Positions 5,724 to 10,763 of a DNA stretch of 10,763 nt are shown here, piece after piece. The position numbers were made by a program, and so were the translations under genes. Each line of letters begins with the position of its first letter. Position 1 is the first letter of the stretch. Under the pieces are notes generated by a model that was not told where the DNA came from, did not search any database, and was given only the letters and a program-made list of their open reading frames with translations. Origin of the DNA: Bacteroidales bacterium (GTDB lineage: Bacteria; Bacteroidota; Bacteroidia; Bacteroidales; 4484-276); the NCBI GenBank assembly GCA_029939965.1, contig JAOZRY010000047.1, forward strand, positions 1 to 10,763, read 5' to 3'.

Positions 5724-8174
5724 ATGAGTGAAAGGAAAAAAATAAATGTTTTAGCAGTTGATGACAGGCCGGAAAACCTTTTGGCTATCGAGAGTATCAT
5801 CGATGGCGAGGATATTAACCTGATAAAAGCCCTTTCAGGAAATGAGGCTCTTAGTCTGATGTTCGATTATGATTTTGCTCTGGTGTTGATGGATGTGCAA
5901 ATGCCAGGCATGGATGGGTTTGAAGCTGCCGAATTGATGCGGGGATCAGATAATACTCGCCACATCCCCATCATATTTATTACTGCCATTAATAAAGAGA
6001 AAAAACACATTTTTAGAGGTTATGATGCCGGTGCTGTAGATTATATTTTTAAACCTTATGAGCCGGAAATCCTGCAGAGTAAAGTAAATGTTTTTATCGA
6101 CCTGTACCGTCAACGAAATACCCTCGAAGACCTTACCCGTAAACTCGAACAAACCATTTCTGAGTTGATTGGTTCGCGTGAACAGCTAAAAAATAGCGAA
6201 GAAAAATACCGGGATATTTTTGAAAATGCCAACGAAGGAATTTTTATACTCAAAAACCTGGAAATTATATTTCACAACCCAAAAACAAGTGAGATTATTC
6301 TTGGCGAAAATGAAAGCCTTCTGAAAACGAAATTCATGGATTTTGTTCATCCCGAATTTCATCAGATGCTAATGAACGAGCATTTTAATAAATTGCAAAA
6401 TTCGATTCAGGATAAACGTACCGCTGTAAAAATAATAAGTGCCAATGATGAGATTAAATGGGTTGAGGTGAACTCGGTGAAGATTAGCTGGGAAGGAGAA
6501 AATGCGTTGTTGAATTTCGTTAGTGATATATCAGAACGAAAACAGGCTGAAGAAGACATACGACATGCAAAATACCTTGCCGAACAAGCCAGCAGAACAA
6601 AGAGTGAGTTTTTAGCAAATATGAGTCATGAAATACGCACCCCGTTAAATGGTATAATAGGCATGACCGAACTGGTGCTAATGGGGCAACTTGATGATGA
6701 ACAAAAAGAACGAATTGAAGCTGTAAAATATTCGGGCGAGTCGCTACTCGACATTATAAACGATATTCTTGACCTTTCAAAAATTGAAGCCCATAAACTT
6801 GAATTGGATTCGGCAGAGTTTAGCCTGAACGGAGTTATTGAAAAAGTACTCCGACCTCTTGCATCAAAAACAGCAGCAAAAAATCTGGAACTAATTCTTG
6901 ATATTGATCACAACATTCACGATTTTTTTATTGGCGATTCGGTAAGGCTCAGGCAAATCCTGTTTAACCTTTTGGGTAATGCCATTAAGTTTACCGAAGA
7001 AGGTGAAATAAAACTAAAAGTAAAATGTAAGGAAGATCAAAATAATTTAACCCGAATTGATTTTGCCATTTCAGATACCGGAATCGGAATTCCTGAAAAA
7101 AAGATGAAAAACCTTTTTAAATCTTTTAGTCAGGCCGATAGTTCCACTTCAAGAAAATTTGGTGGCACCGGACTTGGACTTGCTATTTCCAAAAGCCTTG
7201 TGGAAATGATGAATGGCAATATTACTATTGAAAGCAAGGATGGATCAGGGAGCACCTTCCGGTTTTTTGTGATACTGAAAAAAACCACATCACATAAGCA
7301 AGAAGGCAGCACAAATATTTCTCCTGAATTGAGAGAGAAATACTTCCTTATTGTTGACGACAATACAACAAACCGTAAAATACTTGCCGGACTACTTGAT
7401 AATTTAAACATTAAATATGAACTTGCTGAAAATGGCAAGATAGGATACCAAAAGATAATGCAGCAAAATCGCACCGAAAACGCTTTCGATATTGTTTTGC
7501 TCGATTACCATATGCCCGAAATGGACGGATTGGAAATGGCTCGTGCCCTTTTTAGAGAAATGAAGGCTGACACACTTCCAAGCATTATATTGCTTTCGTC
7601 GGATGATGTTAATTTGCAACGCAATAAACTATTAAGTTACGGCATTAGCCGATACATGATCAAACCAGTTTTTAAGGACGATCTTATCAAGTTGCTAAAC
7701 GAGGTTGTAAGTTATTCGGAATTAGATATACCAATAAAAAAGGTTTTAAAGCAAAAGCCAAAAAATGCTTTGGATAAAAAGTACAATGTATTACTTGCCG
7801 AAGATAACCTGATTAACCAAAAACTGGCCAATGGTCTCTTGCGAAATATAGGATGTGTGGTTACAATTGTTGATAACGGGCGAAAAGCAGTAGATATACT
7901 AAAAGATAAATCTTTCGATATTATTTTTATGGATATTCAGATGCCCGAAATGGATGGTTATGAGGCCACCGGAATTATAAGGGATGCGGAAAAAATTAAA
8001 GGCATTCATACACCGATTATTGCTATGACAGCTCACGCCATGAAGGGCGATCGTGAAAAATGTATCAATGCCGGAATGGACGAATATGTTACCAAACCAA
8101 TCAGCATCAAAAGTGTTATCGAAGCAATCAAAAAAACTAAATATCAATCCAAACCCATAAACGAATCAAAATAA
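5724..8174 (+). CDS. Soluble hybrid histidine kinase, REC-PAS-HisKA-HATPase-REC-REC
   Basis: An 816-residue protein with no signal peptide or membrane segment. REC1 (about 6-125) has acidic Asp13/Asp14, phosphoacceptor Asp57 in VLMDVQMPGMDG and Lys110. A short coiled coil (about 128-160) leads to a PAS domain (about 160-275, ending FVSDISERKQAEE). HisKA has the phosphorylated His302 in FLANMSHEIRTPLNG. The ATPase domain shows the N box (Asn415, Asn419), the G1 box DTGIGIP from Asp451 and the G2 box GGTGLGL (480-486). REC2 (about 540-662) has Asp545/Asp546, Asp594 and Lys647. REC3 (about 687-805) has Glu693/Asp694, Asp737 and Lys791. All key residues are present, so it should be active. ATG 5724 is preferred to the TTG two codons earlier. 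No HPt or DNA-binding domain is present, so output must go to another protein. The membrane kinase follows after 6 bp and could phosphorylate REC1. Confidence 0.95.
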   Translation: MSERKKINVLAVDDRPENLLAIESIIDGEDINLIKALSGNEALSLMFDYDFALVLMDVQMPGMDGFEAAELMRGSDNTRHIPIIFITAINKEKKHIFRGYDAGAVDYIFKPYEPEILQSKVNVFIDLYRQRNTLEDLTRKLEQTISELIGSREQLKNSEEKYRDIFENANEGIFILKNLEIIFHNPKTSEIILGENESLLKTKFMDFVHPEFHQMLMNEHFNKLQNSIQDKRTAVKIISANDEIKWVEVNSVKISWEGENALLNFVSDISERKQAEEDIRHAKYLAEQASRTKSEFLANMSHEIRTPLNGIIGMTELVLMGQLDDEQKERIEAVKYSGESLLDIINDILDLSKIEAHKLELDSAEFSLNGVIEKVLRPLASKTAAKNLELILDIDHNIHDFFIGDSVRLRQILFNLLGNAIKFTEEGEIKLKVKCKEDQNNLTRIDFAISDTGIGIPEKKMKNLFKSFSQADSSTSRKFGGTGLGLAISKSLVEMMNGNITIESKDGSGSTFRFFVILKKTTSHKQEGSTNISPELREKYFLIVDDNTTNRKILAGLLDNLNIKYELAENGKIGYQKIMQQNRTENAFDIVLLDYHMPEMDGLEMARALFREMKADTLPSIILLSSDDVNLQRNKLLSYGISRYMIKPVFKDDLIKLLNEVVSYSELDIPIKKVLKQKPKNALDKKYNVLLAEDNLINQKLANGLLRNIGCVVTIVDNGRKAVDILKDKSFDIIFMDIQMPEMDGYEATGIIRDAEKIKGIHTPIIAMTAHAMKGDREKCINAGMDEYVTKPISIKSVIEAIKKTKYQSKPINESK

Positions 8175-8180
8175 TGATTT

Positions 8181-10763
8181 ATGAAGAAATGGTTTCTTAA
8201 CCTTAAAATCAAGCACAGGCTAAATATAATGACCTCAATATCAATAATCAGTATATTGCTGATAGGATATGCATCATTTTATTTTTTTAGAACTACCCGG
8301 GTGCTTACACTCGTACTTACCGAACAAAGGATTCATGATGTAAATTATCGAGCAGGTCTGCAGCTTTTTTATGAATATCTTCACAACGAGGATGAGGTTA
8401 CACTGCAAAGAGCCTATTATCACCTCGATTCGGCTGCACACATTGCATTCGTTTTCAGCAAATCAAAAAGCTACTACAAGCAATACTCACACAACAAATA
8501 CGTGGATATTCTTCTGGAAGCCTATGGGCCAACTATGGATTATAACCGTAACACTGCCAAGTTGCTTGCCAGCCGTTTTGAGCTGATGATTTTTATTAAT
8601 AATCCGCAAATGAATGATGCCCTTGCTATTGCAGATGAAGCTTTCAGAAATGGAAAAAAAGTAAAAAAGGCTATTCAAAATTACCTGTTACACCCGGAGG
8701 AAGCTGATCTCTTTAATAAACTCGAACAGGCCAAATTGGAAATGTCTGTCATGGAGGTTCGTTTTTCTAATACCATCGACACACTCAATACTTTTGTTTT
8801 AAACTTGTTACTAATCAGTATTTTACTGATTATGGTTATACTCACAATCATCACATTTTTTTCGTCAAGGTTAATATCCGGAACCATTTCAAAACCTGTA
8901 TTAAAAGTTGTTGATAATCTGAAAAGACTGGCTTTGGGCGATTTGAGTACTGATATTGAAGTGGATACTAAAGATGAGATTGGAATGTTGAACGCATCAT
9001 TTATTAATCTTCAATCCAGTCTGAAACAAAAATCAGAAGTATCATCGGCTATTGCCAATGGCGATTTTTCTGCTAAAACCGAACCCCGAAGTCAAAAGGA
9101 TGAGTTGGCGCACAGCATTAATCAGATTGTAGAAAACTTTAGTGAGGTGGTGGAACAGGCCAACCGTATTGCCCGTGGTGAACTCAATACCACAATTTCC
9201 ACACGATCCGATCATGATGAACTCGGATTGGCGTTAACAAGAATGACCACAGATTTAAGAAAATCGAACGAGGAAAAACGCCGCCAGCTATGGCAAAAAA
9301 ATAGTCAGGGCGAAATTAATGATGTAATGCGAGGCGAACAAGAGGTGTTTGAGTTAGGGCAAAAAATAATTAGTCGTTTATGTCAGATCATCGATGCGAA
9401 AATTGGTGCCATTTATATTAAAGATGAAAACATCTACAAACTTGTTGGAAGTTTTGCTTTTAAGCATCGCAAAAATATCGAAAACGGATACAAAATCGGT
9501 GAAGGTTTGGTAGGACAAGCTGTGTTGGAAAAACAACCGATTATAATCACTAATGTGCCCAACGATTATACAGCAATTGCCTCTGGTCTTGGCGAAGCCC
9601 CTCCAAAAAATCTGTTGGTTTCGCCGTGCTTGTTTAATGATGATGTGGTTGCAGTAATAGAAATTGGAAGTTTTAACGAATTCCCACCTGAGCAACTCAA
9701 CTTTCTAAAAATAATAAGCGAAAGTATTGCCATTGGTTTAAATGCTTCGAAAGGTAGAACAGATCTGAAGAATCTGTTGACCAAAACCCAGCAACAAGCT
9801 GAAGAACTTCAGGTACAACAAGAAGAACTCAGGCAGGCAAACGAAGAGCTGGAGGAACAAACCAGAGCCCTTAAAGAATCGGAACAGCAACTGCAAACCC
9901 AGCAGGAAGAACTTAGGGTTACCAACGAAGAATTGGAAGAACGGACAAAAGCTATAGAGAAACAACGCGACGATATCAGGACTAAAAACGATGAATTGCA
10001 AAAGGCACAAAAAGAGATCGAGAAAAAAGCTCAGGACCTTGAAATGGCCAGCCGATACAAATCTGAATTTTTGGCAAATATGTCGCACGAGTTGCGAACA
10101 CCACTTAATAGTATTTTGGTGCTTTCGCAAATATTGTCGAACAATAAATTGGAGAACCTTAATAAAAAACAAATTCAGTCCGCTAAAACCATTCACTCAT
10201 CCGGCTCCAGTTTGCTTTCGCTTATCAACGAAATTCTTGATCTCTCAAAAATAGAATCAGGAAAGCTGGAGATTAATGTGGAACGTTTGGAAATTAGTAA
10301 TTTTGTTGGTGACGTAGAAGGTATATTCAGACCTCTTGCTGTTGAAAAGGGGCTCGAACTTATTATTGAAGTATCAAATGAAGCACCAGTTTATATCCAA
10401 ACAGATAGTTTACGCTTACAGCAAATCCTGCGAAACTTATTATCAAATGCCATAAAATTTACGCATGAAGGCAGGGTTGAGATGAACATTACAAGGCCTT
10501 ATAAGCTGGACGATGATTTGAATAAGGTTGGACTGAGAGAAGGGTCAGTAGTAATGTTTGAAGTAAAAGATACCGGGATTGGAATACCAAAAACCCAGCA
10601 GCGAACAATTTTTGAGGCCTTTACACAGGCTGATGGAACAACTTCACGAAAATATGGTGGTACAGGACTTGGACTTACCATTTCAAGAAACCTTGCACAT
10701 ATACTTGGTGGCGATATAAAAATGTTTAGCGAAGAAGATAAAGGAACAATATTCAGGCTTTAT
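8181..10763 (+). CDS. Membrane-bound hybrid-type histidine kinase, TM-sensor-TM-HAMP(x3)-GAF-coiled coil-HisKA-HATPase (3' end missing)
   Basis: The frame starts at ATG 8181, 6 bp after the previous stop, and stays open to the last base, so 861 codons are visible and the end lies outside. TM1 is about residues 16-36 and TM2 about 206-228. The roughly 170-residue region between them is mostly helical by composition and is the likely periplasmic sensor; I do not recognise its ligand. Three HAMP-like units follow (233-362), each with a DE[IL][GA] motif: DEIG 265-268, DELA 307-310 and DELG 346-349. A GAF domain (about 385-520) precedes a long Gln/Glu-rich coiled coil (about 530-625). HisKA carries His636 in NMSHELRTPLNS. 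The ATPase domain has the N box (Asn752, Asn756), the G1 box DTGIGIP from Asp797 and the G2 box GGTGLGL (826-832). The window ends just after GTIFRLY, near the end of the ATPase domain. Relatives usually continue with one or more REC domains, so 'hybrid' is inferred. Confidence 0.93.
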   Translation, partial: MKKWFLNLKIKHRLNIMTSISIISILLIGYASFYFFRTTRVLTLVLTEQRIHDVNYRAGLQLFYEYLHNEDEVTLQRAYYHLDSAAHIAFVFSKSKSYYKQYSHNKYVDILLEAYGPTMDYNRNTAKLLASRFELMIFINNPQMNDALAIADEAFRNGKKVKKAIQNYLLHPEEADLFNKLEQAKLEMSVMEVRFSNTIDTLNTFVLNLLLISILLIMVILTIITFFSSRLISGTISKPVLKVVDNLKRLALGDLSTDIEVDTKDEIGMLNASFINLQSSLKQKSEVSSAIANGDFSAKTEPRSQKDELAHSINQIVENFSEVVEQANRIARGELNTTISTRSDHDELGLALTRMTTDLRKSNEEKRRQLWQKNSQGEINDVMRGEQEVFELGQKIISRLCQIIDAKIGAIYIKDENIYKLVGSFAFKHRKNIENGYKIGEGLVGQAVLEKQPIIITNVPNDYTAIASGLGEAPPKNLLVSPCLFNDDVVAVIEIGSFNEFPPEQLNFLKIISESIAIGLNASKGRTDLKNLLTKTQQQAEELQVQQEELRQANEELEEQTRALKESEQQLQTQQEELRVTNEELEERTKAIEKQRDDIRTKNDELQKAQKEIEKKAQDLEMASRYKSEFLANMSHELRTPLNSILVLSQILSNNKLENLNKKQIQSAKTIHSSGSSLLSLINEILDLSKIESGKLEINVERLEISNFVGDVEGIFRPLAVEKGLELIIEVSNEAPVYIQTDSLRLQQILRNLLSNAIKFTHEGRVEMNITRPYKLDDDLNKVGLREGSVVMFEVKDTGIGIPKTQQRTIFEAFTQADGTTSRKYGGTGLGLTISRNLAHILGGDIKMFSEEDKGTIFRLY
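8877..9266 (+). other. Array of three HAMP-like signal-transducing units
   Basis: Residues 233-283, 284-320 and 321-362 of the membrane kinase each show the HAMP second-helix signature: a GD or GE turn (ALGDLS, ANGDFS, ARGELN), then a Lys/Asp-rich stretch and DE[IL][GA]. The first directly follows TM2 and is a full HAMP. The second and third are shorter and more divergent, as in poly-HAMP receptors. Confidence 0.65.
9810..9956 (+). repeat. Duplicated 28-residue coiled-coil unit
   Basis: Within the coiled coil of the membrane kinase, QVQQEELRQANEELEEQT (from residue 544) is repeated as QTQQEELRVTNEELEERT (from residue 572), a period of 28 residues, which is four heptads. The DNA copies have diverged at many third positions, so this is an old duplication kept for the helix rather than a recent repeat. 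Confidence 0.75.

Noticed and set aside
8371..8586. Plus-strand 71-codon frame near the start of the membrane kinase
   Set aside because: It lies out of frame inside the kinase coding region that runs unbroken from 8181 to the window end.
9378..10196. Minus-strand open frames of 70-150 codons inside the membrane kinase, including a Phe/Leu-rich frame at 9738-10196
   Set aside because: They are antisense shadows. The Phe/Leu richness is the complement of the Gln/Glu/Lys codons of the coiled coil, not a membrane protein.

Overview
The window looks like a chromosomal segment of a Bacteroidota bacterium, probably class Bacteroidia and possibly a Marinilabiliales-like lineage. The reasons are AT-rich DNA, A-rich leaders without Shine-Dalgarno sequences, matches to the Bacteroidota -7 promoter element TAnnTTTG, and gene families typical of the phylum: AAA-ATPase-like/PD-(D/E)XK proteins, a YejK/NdpA-like nucleoid protein, TPR-LytTR sensors, DUF4136 lipoproteins and very long hybrid histidine kinases. 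The phylum call is inferred from these traits, not from a database match.

Layout. Positions 1-1143 (+) are the 3' part of an AAA-ATPase-like protein with a C-terminal PD-(D/E)XK nuclease-like domain. Convergent to it, 12 bp away, is a minus-strand pair: an intact nucleoid-associated protein gene (1487-2530), followed by a small GIY-YIG-type gene (1156-1452) that appears to have lost an internal segment and key catalytic positions. Divergent from the nucleoid gene is a 117-codon frame (2665-3018) that joins the secreted/TPR start of a sensor-regulator to the last part of a LytTR DNA-binding domain. I read it as the relic of an internal deletion. Positions 3216-4521 hold a two-gene envelope unit (DUF4136-type lipoprotein, then a small outer-membrane beta-barrel), closed by a strong intrinsic terminator at 4581-4619. 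Next is uridine kinase (udk, 4812-5429) with its own plausible promoter.

The right half is a signalling module. A soluble hybrid kinase (5724-8174; REC-PAS-HisKA-HATPase-REC-REC) is followed after 6 bp by a membrane hybrid kinase that runs off the right edge (8181-10763; TM-helical sensor-TM-three HAMP-like units-GAF-coiled coil-HisKA-HATPase). This second frame is the largest in the window and has no stop inside it. Tight spacing and domain order suggest the two kinases work in one phosphorelay: the membrane protein would sense, and the soluble protein could receive phosphate on its N-terminal REC. No intact DNA-binding output protein or HPt domain is visible in the window.

I see no tRNA, rRNA, CRISPR array, insertion sequence or clearly new defence or biosynthetic system. 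The most noteworthy items are the two internally deleted genes flanking the intact nucleoid gene, the three-unit HAMP array, the in-frame GGATGG hexamer repeat in the lipoprotein gene, and the C9 tract upstream of udk.
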